The notes under the pieces are model-generated. The model was not told the origin of the DNA, made no database searches, and was given only the letters and a program-made list of their open reading frames with translations. Below, in pieces: positions 31,421 to 40,843 of a DNA stretch of 64,000 bases. The DNA lies in NCBI GenBank assembly GCA_965203265.1, contig CBDBBV010000002.1, positions 186,001-250,000 on the forward strand, read 5' to 3'. Position 1 is the first letter of the stretch, and every line of letters begins with the position of its first letter. Source of the DNA: JAHRAW01 sp965203265 (GTDB lineage: Bacteria; Pseudomonadota; Gammaproteobacteria; Arenicellales; Poriferihabitantaceae). The position numbers were made by a program, and so were the translations under genes.

Positions 31421-32401
31421 ATGCGAGTCGTGTTCGCGGGCACTCCCGCCTTTGCCGTGCCCTCTCTGCTGGCCCTGCTCGCGGCGGACTCGGTAGATTG
31501 CGTCGGCGTCTACACCCAGCCGGATCGCCCTCGCGGCCGCGGTCGCAATCTTCTGGCGAGTCCGCTGAAGCAATTTGCGCGGTTGCATGAACTACCGCTA
31601 TTCCAGCCCGAATCCTTCGACCGTGCCGCCATCGCCCAGCTCGAGGGGTTGCGTCCCGATCTGATGGTAGTGGTCGCATTCGGCCTGCACCTGCCGGACT
31701 CGGTGCTGGCCATACCGTCCCTCGGCTGCGTCAACATCCACCCCTCACTGCTGCCGCGCTGGCGCGGTGCCGCGCCGGTCGAGCGCGCCATCGAGGCCGG
31801 CGACGCCGTTACCGGCGTGACCCTGATGCAGATGAATCTCGACCTCGACGGCGGCCCCGTGCTGGCGAGTGAATCCATCCCCATCGCCGCGGACGACACC
31901 GGCGGCAGTCTGCGCGACAAACTGGCGCGCCTCGGCGGGCAGTTGCTCGCGGCCAACCTCCCGGCCATCGCTGCGCGCTCGCTCGAGGGCACGCCGCAGG
32001 ACGAAAGCCGGGTGTGCTATGCCCATAAACTGGAGAAGGCCGAAGCCCGATTGGATTGGCTCCTCGACGCGGCCACCCTCGAACGCCGGGTGCGCGCCTT
32101 CAATCCGTGGCCGGTGGCCACCACCGATCTCGACGGCCTGCGGATCAGAGTATTGCGGGCGTGTGCCGAGCACACGGCGGCGAAAGTTGCTCCGGGGGAA
32201 ATCGTGCGGGTGGACAAGAGCGGCATTGCGGTGGCTACCGGCACCGGTGCCGGTACGGGCGCGGGCGCGTTGGTGCTCAGAGAAGTGCAGAAACCGGGGG
32301 GTGCGCCCATGCCCGTGGCCGCCTTGCTGAACGGTATGCACATCGCGCCCGGCATGCGCTTCGCCCTGCCGCAGCGCGAACCGCAGCGGCATCGACATTG
32401 A
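31421..32401 (+). CDS. fmt: Methionyl-tRNA formyltransferase
   Basis: Fmt formylates initiator Met-tRNA using 10-formyl-THF. From ATG 31421 (MRVVFAGTPAFAVPSL) the protein is 326 residues. The catalytic loop is INIHPSLLPRWRGAAPVERA-like at 31733-31790, with Asn, His and the later Asp of the formyltransferase triad (LDGGPVLA region). An earlier in-frame ATG (31403) adds six residues without family support. Confidence 0.95.
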   Translation: MRVVFAGTPAFAVPSLLALLAADSVDCVGVYTQPDRPRGRGRNLLASPLKQFARLHELPLFQPESFDRAAIAQLEGLRPDLMVVVAFGLHLPDSVLAIPSLGCVNIHPSLLPRWRGAAPVERAIEAGDAVTGVTLMQMNLDLDGGPVLASESIPIAADDTGGSLRDKLARLGGQLLAANLPAIAARSLEGTPQDESRVCYAHKLEKAEARLDWLLDAATLERRVRAFNPWPVATTDLDGLRIRVLRACAEHTAAKVAPGEIVRVDKSGIAVATGTGAGTGAGALVLREVQKPGGAPMPVAALLNGMHIAPGMRFALPQREPQRHRH

Positions 32402-33750
32402 CATCGGATTCGCCGGTCCTGTATCTGGCCGCCGCCCGCGCGGTGCGGGATGTGGTCGATCGCGGCCACTCCCTCGACGACGCCCTCGCGGCTCGCGGCG
32501 CCGAGCGCTGTCGCCGCCGCGCCCTGTTGCAGGAAATTTGCTACGGCGCCTGCCGCCACTATCATTATTTCGACGGCCTGCTGGCGAGCCTGCTGCGCCG
32601 CCCGATCAAACAGCGCGATCGCCTGGTGCACTTCATCCTGATCAACGGCTGTTATCAGCTCGAATACATGCGCACGCCCCCCCACGCCGTCCTCGACCCC
32701 AGCGTGCAATCTGTGGCCGGCACCCGTTTTTCCTGGGCCGGCGGCATGATCAACGGCGTGTTGCGCAATTTCCTCGCGCGCCGCGCGGAGATCGAGCAGG
32801 AGATACCGTCGGGCGCGGCGCGCTATTCGTTCCCCCGCTGGCTGTATCGGGAAATCCGCGCCCACTGGCCCGACCACTACCGACTCATCCTCGAATCGAG
32901 CAACCGCAAACCGCCGCTGACCCTGCGCGTCAACCGGCGGAAAACCAGCCGCGCCGCCTATCTCGAACTGCTTGCCGAGGCCGGTGTGGCGGCGACGCCG
33001 ACCGAGCACAGCGAGTTGGGGGTAACGTTGGCTACGCCCGTGCCGGTGGCGCGCATACCGGGTTTTGCCGACGGGTTGGTCTCGGTGCAGGACGAATCGG
33101 CGCAACTGGCCGAAGCCGTGGTCGGATTGCGTGCGGGGGAACGGGTGCTGGACGGGTGTGCCGCGCCCGGCGGCAAGACCTGCCTGCTGCTCGAATCCGG
33201 CGCGTGCAATCCGGCGACAAAGGCGGCGGCGTTGGTGGCCGTCGATTTGCCGGATCGCATCGCCGCCGTCGAGCAAAATCTGGCGCGCCTCGGCTTGCAG
33301 GCCGAAGTGGTGGCGGCGGATTTGACTCGCGCCGAGACTTGGTGGGACGGCCGCCCGTTCGACCGCATTCTGCTGGATGTGCCCTGCAGCGGCAGCGGGG
33401 TGATTCGGCGGCATCCCGACATCAAGCACCGCCGCCGCCCCGAGGACATCGCCAAATTCGCCCGCCAACAGCTCGATCTGCTGTCGCAGGCGTGGCCATT
33501 GTTGCGCCCCGGCGGTACACTGGCGTACATGACTTGTTCGATTCTGCCGGCGGAGAATGACGCGGTGATCGCGCAGTTCCTCGCGCGCCAACGGGATGCC
33601 GAGCCGCAACCCCTCGCGGCGCCGCCCGCTGTGGCCACCGAGTTCGGCCGCCAGCGCCTGCCGGGCGTCCATTCGGGGGACGGCTTCTACTATTGTCGGC
33701 TGGGCAACACGCAACAACCCGCATCCGCATCCGCACAAGAATCGCCATGA
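32398..33750 (+). CDS. rsmB: 16S rRNA m5C967 methyltransferase
   Basis: RsmB methylates cytosine 967 of 16S rRNA. The N-terminal NusB-like RNA-binding domain (1-140: RRRALLQEICYGACRHYHYF, GGMINGVLRNFLAR) is followed by a SAM domain with DGCAAPGGKTCLLLE, the Pro-Cys motif LLDVPCSGSGVIRRHPDI and the second catalytic cysteine in MTCSILPAEN. TTG 32398 overlaps the fmt stop (TTGA) and is the likeliest start; no ATG precedes the fold in this frame outside fmt. The stop overlaps trkA. Confidence 0.93.
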   Translation: MTSDSPVLYLAAARAVRDVVDRGHSLDDALAARGAERCRRRALLQEICYGACRHYHYFDGLLASLLRRPIKQRDRLVHFILINGCYQLEYMRTPPHAVLDPSVQSVAGTRFSWAGGMINGVLRNFLARRAEIEQEIPSGAARYSFPRWLYREIRAHWPDHYRLILESSNRKPPLTLRVNRRKTSRAAYLELLAEAGVAATPTEHSELGVTLATPVPVARIPGFADGLVSVQDESAQLAEAVVGLRAGERVLDGCAAPGGKTCLLLESGACNPATKAAALVAVDLPDRIAAVEQNLARLGLQAEVVAADLTRAETWWDGRPFDRILLDVPCSGSGVIRRHPDIKHRRRPEDIAKFARQQLDLLSQAWPLLRPGGTLAYMTCSILPAENDAVIAQFLARQRDAEPQPLAAPPAVATEFGRQRLPGVHSGDGFYYCRLGNTQQPASASAQESP

Positions 33751-35123
33751 AGATCATCATTCTCGGCGCCGGGCAGGTGGGCGCTTCCACCGCGGAAATT
33801 CTGTCGCGGGAGGAAAACGACATCACCCTGGTGGATCGCAACCTCAAGGTGCTCGAGAGTTTGCAGGATCGCCTCGACATCCGCGCCGTGCACGGGCAGG
33901 CGTCGTCGCCTCGGGTGCTGCAACGCGCCGGCGTGGAGGATGTGGATATGTTGCTGGCGGTAACCGACAGCGACGAGATCAACATGATCGCCTGTCAGGT
34001 CGCCCATTCCCTATTCAACACGCCCACCAAGATCGCGCGGGTGCGCTCCCCCGACTATCTCGCCCACGCCGACCTGTTCTGCCACGGTTCCATCCCCATC
34101 GATGTGATCATCAGCCCGGAACAGATCGTTACCGATCAGATTCTGCGTCTCATCGAGTATCCCGGCGCGCTGCAGGTGATCGACTTCGCCGGCGGCAAGA
34201 TTCGTCTGGTGGGCCTGCGCGCCTATAGTGGCGGGGCGCTGGTCGGGCAGGCATTGCGCGAGCTGGCCAATCATCTGCCGTCGGTGAGCACCCGCGTGGT
34301 CGCCATCTATCGTCAGGATCGCGCCATCATCCCCACCGGCGAAACCGTGATCGAGCTGGACGACGAGGTGTTCTTCATCGCCACCCGGGACGATATACGC
34401 AAGGTCATGCAGGAGTTGCGCAGCAGCGAGTCCGTGGGCAAGCGCATCATGATCGCCGGTGCCGGCAACATCGGTTTCCGTCTGGCGCAATCCCTCGAGG
34501 AGACCGGTTTTCAGGTCAAGTTGACCGAGCGCAATGTGGCGCGCGCCAAGTGGGTTTCGGAGAAATTGGAGGACACCGTGGTGTTGCAGGGGGACGCCGC
34601 CGACGAAGATCTGCTGCGTCAGGAAAACATCGACGCCATGGAGTTGTTCTGCTCCCTGACCAACGAAGACGAAGCCAACATCCTCTCGGCCATGCTGGCC
34701 AAGCGCCTCGGCGCGCGCCGCGCCATGGCCATCGTCAACCGCGCCGCCTACATCGACCTGATCGAGAGTAGCGGGCTGGATATCGCCATCTCCCCCCGGC
34801 TGGCCACCGTCAGCGCGTTGCTCTCCCATGTGCGGCGGGGGGATGTCAAGGCGGCTCATTCCCTGCGGCGCGGCGTGGCCGAGGTGATCGAGGCGGTGGC
34901 GCACGGCGATCGCACCACCTCGCGCATCGTCGGCCGCCCACTGGCGTCGGTCAAACTGCCGCCCGGCGCCACCATCGGCGCCGTCATGCGCGGCGACAAA
35001 CTGCTCAGCCTCGGTCGCGACAGCGTCATCGAAGAGGGTGATCATGTCATCATCTTCGTCATCGACAAGCGCCGCATTCCGGATGTGGAGAAACTCTTCC
35101 AAGTGTCCGCGACTTTCTTCTGA
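33747..35123 (+). CDS. trkA: Trk potassium uptake regulatory protein TrkA
   Basis: TrkA is the cytoplasmic NAD-binding ring that gates TrkH. The 458-residue protein has two RCK halves, each opening with a Rossmann motif: MKIIILGAGQVGASTAEIL at 1 and IMIAGAGNIGFRLAQSLE near 233. ATG 33747 overlaps the rsmB stop. It is followed 27 bases later by trkH. Confidence 0.96.
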   Translation: MKIIILGAGQVGASTAEILSREENDITLVDRNLKVLESLQDRLDIRAVHGQASSPRVLQRAGVEDVDMLLAVTDSDEINMIACQVAHSLFNTPTKIARVRSPDYLAHADLFCHGSIPIDVIISPEQIVTDQILRLIEYPGALQVIDFAGGKIRLVGLRAYSGGALVGQALRELANHLPSVSTRVVAIYRQDRAIIPTGETVIELDDEVFFIATRDDIRKVMQELRSSESVGKRIMIAGAGNIGFRLAQSLEETGFQVKLTERNVARAKWVSEKLEDTVVLQGDAADEDLLRQENIDAMELFCSLTNEDEANILSAMLAKRLGARRAMAIVNRAAYIDLIESSGLDIAISPRLATVSALLSHVRRGDVKAAHSLRRGVAEVIEAVAHGDRTTSRIVGRPLASVKLPPGATIGAVMRGDKLLSLGRDSVIEEGDHVIIFVIDKRRIPDVEKLFQVSATFF

Positions 35124-35150
35124 GATTCGAGGCGGTACGGAACGGTAAAC

Positions 35151-36602
35151 ATGCACGGCAAGGTGGTCATCAAGGTTCTCGGCATTCTGCTGCTCGGATT
35201 CAGCGTCTCCCTGATTCCGCCCATCGCCATTTCCTGGTACACCGCGGACGGCGTCATGCTGCCGTTCCTCGCCGCCATGGCGCTCAACCTCACCCTCGGC
35301 GTCGCCTGCTGGCTGCCGGTGCGCCGCCATCCCGGCGACCTGCGCGTGCGCGACGGTTTTCTCGTGGTGGTGTTGTTCTGGACGGTGTTGTCGGCCATGG
35401 GCGCAGTGCCCCTGCTGTTGCTGCCGCAGCCGGCCATCGGCGTCATAGACGCGGTGTTCGAATCCATGTCGGGCCTGACCACCACCGGCGCCACCATCCT
35501 CACCGCCATCGACGACCTGCCGCCCTCCATCCTCTACTACCGACAACAGCTGCAATGGTTCGGCGGCATGGGCATAGTGGTGCTAGCGGTGGCCGTCCTA
35601 CCCATGCTGGGGGTCGGGGGGATGCAACTGTATCGCGCCGAAGTCCCCGGGCCGGTGAAGCACAACAAGCTGACGCCGCGCATCACCGAAACCGCCAAGG
35701 GGCTGTGGTACATCTACCTCGGCCTCACCGTCGCCTGTGCTCTCAGCTACTACCTAGCCGGCATGACCCCCTTCGACGCCGTCGGTCATGCCTTTTCCAC
35801 CATCGCCATCGGTGGCTTCTCCACCCACGACGCCAGCCTCGGCCATTTCAACAGCACCCCGATCAATCTGGTCGCCATCGTCTTCATGCTCCTGTCCGGC
35901 CTGAATTTCGCCCTGCACTTCACCGCCCTGCGCTCGCGCACGCCAGCGATCTACCTGCGCGATCCGGAGGCCAAGGTCTATTTCGGCCTGCTGCTGGCGG
36001 TGCTCGCACTCACCGTGGCTGCGCTCGTCCACTACGATGTATTCGCCCCCACCGTCGACAATCTGGTGCAGGGTGCGTTGCAGGTAGTGTCCATCGCCAC
36101 CACCACCGGCTTCACCACCACCGACTTCTCACTGTGGCCGGCCTTCCTGCCGATCATGCTGATCCTGCTGAGCACCGCCGGCGGCTGCGCCGGTTCCACC
36201 GCCGGCGGCATGAAGATCGTGCGCATGATCCTGCTGTACAAACAGGGCGCGCGGGAAATCTCCAAACTGGTGCACCCCAACGCCCTGATGCCGGTCAAAC
36301 TCGGCGGCAAGGCCGTGCCGGACGCCGTGATCAACGCGGTGTGGGGCTTCCTCTCCCTCTATCTGCTCAGCTATGTGCTGCTGCTGTTGCTGTTGTTGGC
36401 CGGCGGCGCCGATCCGGTTACCGCCTTTTCCGCGGTAACCGCCTGCCTCAACAACCTAGGCCCCGGCCTCGGCGAAGTGGCGCGCAACTACGCCGCGGTG
36501 AGCGACCTCGGCAAGGCCGTACTGACCTTCGCCATGCTCCTCGGCCGCCTCGAGCTGTTCACCCTGCTGGTGTTGTTCACTTCGGTTTTCTGGAAGGGAT
36601 GA
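35151..36602 (+). CDS. trkH: Trk potassium uptake channel TrkH
   Basis: TrkH forms the membrane pore for potassium uptake. The 483-residue protein has about ten hydrophobic segments and the pore-loop motifs MSGLTTTGATIL, STIAIGGFSTHDASLGHF, ATTTGFTTTDFSLWP and the last loop TACLNNLGPGLGEV. It is paired with trkA as expected. Confidence 0.95.
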   Translation: MHGKVVIKVLGILLLGFSVSLIPPIAISWYTADGVMLPFLAAMALNLTLGVACWLPVRRHPGDLRVRDGFLVVVLFWTVLSAMGAVPLLLLPQPAIGVIDAVFESMSGLTTTGATILTAIDDLPPSILYYRQQLQWFGGMGIVVLAVAVLPMLGVGGMQLYRAEVPGPVKHNKLTPRITETAKGLWYIYLGLTVACALSYYLAGMTPFDAVGHAFSTIAIGGFSTHDASLGHFNSTPINLVAIVFMLLSGLNFALHFTALRSRTPAIYLRDPEAKVYFGLLLAVLALTVAALVHYDVFAPTVDNLVQGALQVVSIATTTGFTTTDFSLWPAFLPIMLILLSTAGGCAGSTAGGMKIVRMILLYKQGAREISKLVHPNALMPVKLGGKAVPDAVINAVWGFLSLYLLSYVLLLLLLLAGGADPVTAFSAVTACLNNLGPGLGEVARNYAAVSDLGKAVLTFAMLLGRLELFTLLVLFTSVFWKG

Positions 36603-36629
36603 GCGGGCGGCGGCGGTAGCGATGGCCTG

Positions 36630-36658
36630 TTGACAAGCCACCGGAGATGTTTTCAAAT
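36630..36658 (+). promoter_or_regulatory. Promoter for surface protein 3
   Basis: TTGACA (36630-36635) and TCAAAT (36653-36658) are 17 bases apart, about 90 bases before ATG 36751. The gap after trkH shows no terminator. Confidence 0.55.
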
Positions 36659-36750
36659 AGCCTCGTTTCAACTATGTAGTGCCCCGATTCGCGAGCGGCA
36701 TGGCGAGTCGGAAAGACTTTTTCCATGAAAAATACAATCGGAGAAACCCG

Positions 36751-39700
36751 ATGAACACCCGCCGCCCGACTCCGGCATGGCACACATTGCCCGCGTTGCT
36801 GGCAGTTGCCCTCGTATTCACCTTCACCTTGTTCCCCGCCAACCCCGCCGCCGCGCAGGCCACTCTGCAAGCACTGGCGGCGAACGGCGCCGCCAGCGCC
36901 GGTGGCACATACAGCAACATCACTTTGTCCGGCGCAGGCAGGGCATACACCGCGTTGTTGCCGAGTACCAGCACCACCACCCATGTCAAGTTGATGCCGA
37001 CTCTGAACACCGCCTCGGCGAGCGCGACCATGACCGTAGCCAAGCGAGGCTACGCTCCGGCGACCATCGTCAGTACCGCCCAAAGCGCGGCCATCGAACT
37101 CAATGCGGGCACTACCATGATCGATGTGGTGGTAACCTCGCAAAATAGCGCAACCGTGAACACCTACACGGTAACAATCACGAAGACGCAGAATACCAAT
37201 CAGCCGCTGTGGTCCGCCACGCTGACGGCTCAGGAAATAATGTCGGGCGGCTTTGGTTGTGAAGGTGAGCAGGCATCGTGTTCGTCTCAGCTGACGGACA
37301 ACAATTTTGTCATCGGCGGCACGAGCTATAGCATAAGCTTACTCAAAGGGAGTGGCCAAACCTTACTCAGCGGGAATGCGCACGGAATCCAGATGGACTT
37401 AATAGAAACGCCGAACCCGCAACTCAAAGCCTTGAATTTCTGCATGGGTTCGACCTCGTATTCGTTGAGCACGCCACTTACTGCAGGCCTTTACATTCTG
37501 TCCACCACCAATCCGAACTGGCAGGCGGGGCAAAAGATCTTCCTGCAAATCTCCACCACCTGCCCGCTGGCGTCGCCCGATATTACCGGCTTGCAGGTAT
37601 CGGCGGGCGATGCCAGTTTGGCGCTGAGCTGGAACGCCCCTTCGGGCACGGTGGGCGGCTATACGGCACAGTACAAGACCGCTGCGGCAACCAGCTGGAC
37701 CACCGTAACCCACAGCGGCACGACCGCCTCCATCACCGGCCTGATCAACGGCACCACCTACAATGTGCGCGTGCGCGCGCGCAATGCGGACGGGGTTGGT
37801 GCCTGGGCCACCGGCAGTGGCACGCCGCGCTTATCCAGTGTCAATCTGAGCGCTCTGCTGGTGCACGCCAGCGAGGATGGCGGCACCACTTTCAGCAGCA
37901 CTGCCCTCACCTACGCCCCGACCTTCGCCGCGGGTATAAACGCATACACGGCTTCGGTGGACAATGCGGTAACCCATGTACGGGTAACGCCGACAGCCAC
38001 CGCCCCGATCACGGTGGGCAAGCAGGGCGGCACACTCACGGCAGTCACCAGCGGTACGGCGAGTTCGGCCATCAAACTCGATGTCGGCGCCAATGCCATA
38101 TCGGTCGCGATAACTTTGGCGGACAACAGTAGCACCAACACCTACACGGTGACGATAACCCGCGATTCGGTCAGTCTGAGCGCACTGACGGCAAGCGCCA
38201 GCGCCGACGCCGCCGGCTCGTTCGAGGCAATCACGCTGTCTCCGGCGTTTTCGGCAAATACCCTCGCCTACACGGCTCAGGTAGAAAGCGCCCTGACGCA
38301 CCTGAAGGTAACGGCGACGGTCGCCACGCGCGGCGCGACCCTGCGCCTGGGCTCGGCCGGCAACCTTGCGGCGGCCGCCAGCGGCATGGAGAGTGAAGCC
38401 ATTGCACTTTCGCCGGGGGCCAACGAGATCGTGGTTGAAGTAACCTCGCAGGATGGCGCTACCAGCAAGAACTACCGCTTGACGGTAACCCGATTATCGT
38501 CGTCCGCCTTGACGCGCGCGGCGCATGCGTTGGCGCCGGAGGTGGCGCGCGTGATAACCGGCGGCGCCATGGATGCGGTGAGCAAGCGCATGGAGCGCCT
38601 CATGTCCGGCGACTCGCCTGCCGCTACGGACGCGGGCAATGGCTTTACCATGAACCTCGCCGAAAACCTGCGCGCCAACGCCGCCAATGTCGCCGATACG
38701 ACCACCGCGGGCTGGCTGTCCGGCCTGTCGTTCGCCCAATCGCTGAGCGGCGACGCGGGCGGAGTCGGGGTAAATCTGTGGGGTAGCGGTCGCCACCGCA
38801 GCCTGGCCGGCGAGCACCGTGGAATCGAGTGGGACGGCAGCGCGCTGGATGTGCATGTGGGCGCCGACCGACGATTGAACGAAATCGTGGCGGCCGGCGC
38901 CGTGCTCTCTTGGAGTTCAGGGGGATTCGACTGGGATGAAGACGGCGGCGAGGCACGCGGCAAATACGACTTCGACATGCGCAGCGTGCACCCGTATCTC
39001 GGCTGGCGCGTGGACGAGCGGTTGTATGCGTGGGGCTCGATAGGTTGGGGCACCGGCACGGTCGAGCCGCAACAACGCGGCGGCGCGCGCACTAGCAATG
39101 ACGCCTCCCTGAACAGCATCGCTGTCGGCGCACGCGGCGAATTGAGAGAGTACGCCGACCTGATCGAAGGCGGCCACACCACCCTCGCATTCAAGTCGGA
39201 ATTGTGGAGCGCGCGCCTGCGGGTTGGCGCAGACGGCGCGGTCGCATCGCATTCCGTGGATGCGCGCCGATTGCGCTTGGCGCTGACGGGCGATCACACC
39301 CGCATACTCACTACCGGCGCCATACTCACGCCGTCGCTGGAGTTGGGTTTGCGCAACGAAAGCGGCGACGGCGCCACCGGTGAAGCCATCGAACTCGGCG
39401 GTGCGGTGCATTACGACGACCCGAATACCCGCTGGACCATGGAAGGACGAACGCGCACGCTGTGGCGTCATGATCGTCGGGATTGGAGCATATCCGGCGC
39501 GGCGCAACTGGCCGCAAACGCGGGCGGGCGTGGCCTCTCTCTGCGCTTGGCACCGGCCTGGGGCGCCACCGCGCAAGCGGCGCATCTGTGGGGAGACGAC
39601 ACCGTAGCCCACACTTCGGCGGCGGCACAGCCCGACGAGGGCGCATCCCTGTCCACCCGCATCGGCTACGGCATGGCGGCCTTCGATGGCGCCTGGATCG

Positions 39701-39885
39701 GCGCACCGCACCTGAGCCTCGGCCTACACGAAACCGGCCACATCTGGCGCCTCGGCTGGCGCCTGACCACCCTGCCGGGCAACGACCGCTTCAATCTCGA
39801 CCTCAACCTCGAAGGCAACATCGCCGAACCCACCGACAACGCCACCACCCACGGCCTGATGTTGCGCGGAGTGGTGCGCTGGTAG
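36751..39885 (+). CDS. Surface protein 3: autotransporter-like protein with cadherin-like and FN3 domains
   Basis: From ATG 36751, with GGAG upstream, the 1044-residue product opens MNTRRPTPAW and has a signal peptide ending near residue 37 (NPAAAQA). By eye the order is: cadherin-like sandwich (38-150), paired-cysteine module (153-275, LWSATLTAQ...FGC...CSSQLTDNNF), fibronectin III (276-360), two further cadherin-like sandwiches (367-475, 477-585), then a C-terminal barrel (about 660-1044) ending in VVRW. The barrel is related to but more divergent than those of surface proteins 1 and 2. Here the start is intact and in frame, which makes it the reference for the broken starts of the other two. 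Likely an outer-membrane adhesin. Confidence 0.87.
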   Translation: MNTRRPTPAWHTLPALLAVALVFTFTLFPANPAAAQATLQALAANGAASAGGTYSNITLSGAGRAYTALLPSTSTTTHVKLMPTLNTASASATMTVAKRGYAPATIVSTAQSAAIELNAGTTMIDVVVTSQNSATVNTYTVTITKTQNTNQPLWSATLTAQEIMSGGFGCEGEQASCSSQLTDNNFVIGGTSYSISLLKGSGQTLLSGNAHGIQMDLIETPNPQLKALNFCMGSTSYSLSTPLTAGLYILSTTNPNWQAGQKIFLQISTTCPLASPDITGLQVSAGDASLALSWNAPSGTVGGYTAQYKTAAATSWTTVTHSGTTASITGLINGTTYNVRVRARNADGVGAWATGSGTPRLSSVNLSALLVHASEDGGTTFSSTALTYAPTFAAGINAYTASVDNAVTHVRVTPTATAPITVGKQGGTLTAVTSGTASSAIKLDVGANAISVAITLADNSSTNTYTVTITRDSVSLSALTASASADAAGSFEAITLSPAFSANTLAYTAQVESALTHLKVTATVATRGATLRLGSAGNLAAAASGMESEAIALSPGANEIVVEVTSQDGATSKNYRLTVTRLSSSALTRAAHALAPEVARVITGGAMDAVSKRMERLMSGDSPAATDAGNGFTMNLAENLRANAANVADTTTAGWLSGLSFAQSLSGDAGGVGVNLWGSGRHRSLAGEHRGIEWDGSALDVHVGADRRLNEIVAAGAVLSWSSGGFDWDEDGGEARGKYDFDMRSVHPYLGWRVDERLYAWGSIGWGTGTVEPQQRGGARTSNDASLNSIAVGARGELREYADLIEGGHTTLAFKSELWSARLRVGADGAVASHSVDARRLRLALTGDHTRILTTGAILTPSLELGLRNESGDGATGEAIELGGAVHYDDPNTRWTMEGRTRTLWRHDRRDWSISGAAQLAANAGGRGLSLRLAPAWGATAQAAHLWGDDTVAHTSAAAQPDEGASLSTRIGYGMAAFDGAWIGAPHLSLGLHETGHIWRLGWRLTTLPGNDRFNLDLNLEGNIAEPTDNATTHGLMLRGVVRW

Positions 39886-39897
39886 GGGGCGGCGCGG

Positions 39898-39922
39898 CGG
39901 GCGGGTTTCGGCCTGCCCGTTT
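39898..39922 (+). terminator. Probable terminator after surface protein 3
   Basis: CGGGCGGG (39898-39905) pairs with CCTGCCCG (39912-39919), one G-U, around a six-base loop, followed by three T. It lies 12 bases after the stop codon. Confidence 0.5.
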
Positions 39923-39968
39923 GCGCCGAGTGGCGGCGGTGAGTCGATTGGCATGAAGCCCGACCATC

Positions 39969-39997
39969 TTGCTATTTTTCGGCAAACGGGGTAGATT
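39969..39997 (+). promoter_or_regulatory. Promoter for rpmH-rnpA
   Basis: TTGCTA (39969-39974) and TAGATT (39992-39997) are 17 bases apart, 31 bases before rpmH. No DnaA-box cluster is seen beside it, although rpmH is often next to the replication origin. Confidence 0.55.
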
Positions 39998-40028
39998 CCG
40001 CTACCCTATCCGGCTGTAGCGAATCACC

Positions 40029-40163
40029 ATGAAACGCACCTTCCAACCCAGCGTACTGAAACGAAAGAGAACCCACGGTTTTCGCGAGCGTATGCGCACC
40101 CGAGCCGGGCGCGCGGTGATCAATGCCCGACGCGCCAAACGGCGGGCGCGCTTGAGCGCCTGA
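40029..40163 (+). CDS. rpmH: 50S ribosomal protein L34
   Basis: The 44-residue basic protein begins MKRTFQPSVLKRKRTHGFRE and continues RMRTRAGRAVINARRAKRRA, the complete L34 sequence pattern. It precedes rnpA as in almost all bacteria. Confidence 0.97.
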   Translation: MKRTFQPSVLKRKRTHGFRERMRTRAGRAVINARRAKRRARLSA

Positions 40164-40235
40164 GCGCTGATTGCGCCCAAGCGCCTGACCATCATCCCCC
40201 CCAAGCCGCCTGCCGCGGCAGGTTTCAGCCGGTGC

Positions 40236-40568
40236 TTGCGGCTCGTGGAGGGCAAGCGGTTCACGGCGATTTTCGCGTACAGGAGACGGGTGCACGGCGC
40301 GCATTTCAGCGTCCACGCCGCCCCCAACGATGTGGGGCATCCTCGGGTTGGTCTGGCGGTGTCGAAGCGGGTGAGCAAGAAGGCGGTGGAGCGCAATCGG
40401 ATCAAACGGGTGGCGCGGGAGTCGTTTCGCCGGCACCAACGACAACTGGGCGCCGTGGATTATGTCGTCATTGCCAAACAGGGCGCTGCCGAGCGAGCCA
40501 ATTTCGGGTTGCGCGCCGAACTGGACAATTTGTGGGCGAGGGCCCGCCACAGATGCGAAAACCGCTGA
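40236..40568 (+). CDS. rnpA: Ribonuclease P protein component
   Basis: RnpA is the protein cofactor of RNase P, which matures tRNA 5' ends. The signature is VERNRIKRVARESFRRHQ with VGLAVSKRVSKKA before it. The start is uncertain: TTG 40236 gives 110 residues, but the family's N-terminal motif (F-S-x-x-x-RL) continues upstream as FSRCLRLVEGKRF, where only CTG or ATT codons are available back to the rpmH stop (frame open from 40164). A non-canonical start such as CTG 40167 or ATT 40170 is possible. It overlaps yidD by 16 bases. Confidence 0.88.
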   Translation: MRLVEGKRFTAIFAYRRRVHGAHFSVHAAPNDVGHPRVGLAVSKRVSKKAVERNRIKRVARESFRRHQRQLGAVDYVVIAKQGAAERANFGLRAELDNLWARARHRCENR

Positions 40569-40843
40569 TACTGCTGATCAAGGCATACAAACTGACGCTG
40601 AGCCCGTTTCTCGGGCGATGCTGTCGTTTCCACCCCAGCTGCGCCAACTACGCGATGGAATCTATCGAGCGGCACGGCGCGTTGCGAGGCGGGTGGATGG
40701 CGCTTCGGCGAATCGGGAGATGCCATCCGTGGCACGCAGGCGGCTACGATCCGGTGCCGTCGGTGCCGCCGGTGTCGGGAGTTGGCGGCACATCACGGGT
40801 AGGCTCGGCTCGTCGGGATGAATGGCAGGAAGATCATGTTTAA
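40553..40843 (+). CDS. yidD: Membrane protein insertion efficiency factor YidD
   Basis: The 96-residue protein has the YidD pattern LIKAYKLTLSPFLGRCCRFH, PSCANYAMESIERHGALRG, then RIGRCHPWHAGGYDPVP. It is a small peripheral membrane protein that aids YidC/Sec insertion. ATG 40553 lies within the end of rnpA and its 3' end overlaps yidC. Confidence 0.95.
   Translation: MRKPLILLIKAYKLTLSPFLGRCCRFHPSCANYAMESIERHGALRGGWMALRRIGRCHPWHAGGYDPVPSVPPVSGVGGTSRVGSARRDEWQEDHV

Noticed and set aside
39886..40030. Replication origin beside rpmH
   Set aside because: rpmH is often next to dnaA and oriC, but the upstream neighbour is a surface protein gene, dnaA is absent and I see no cluster of DnaA boxes.
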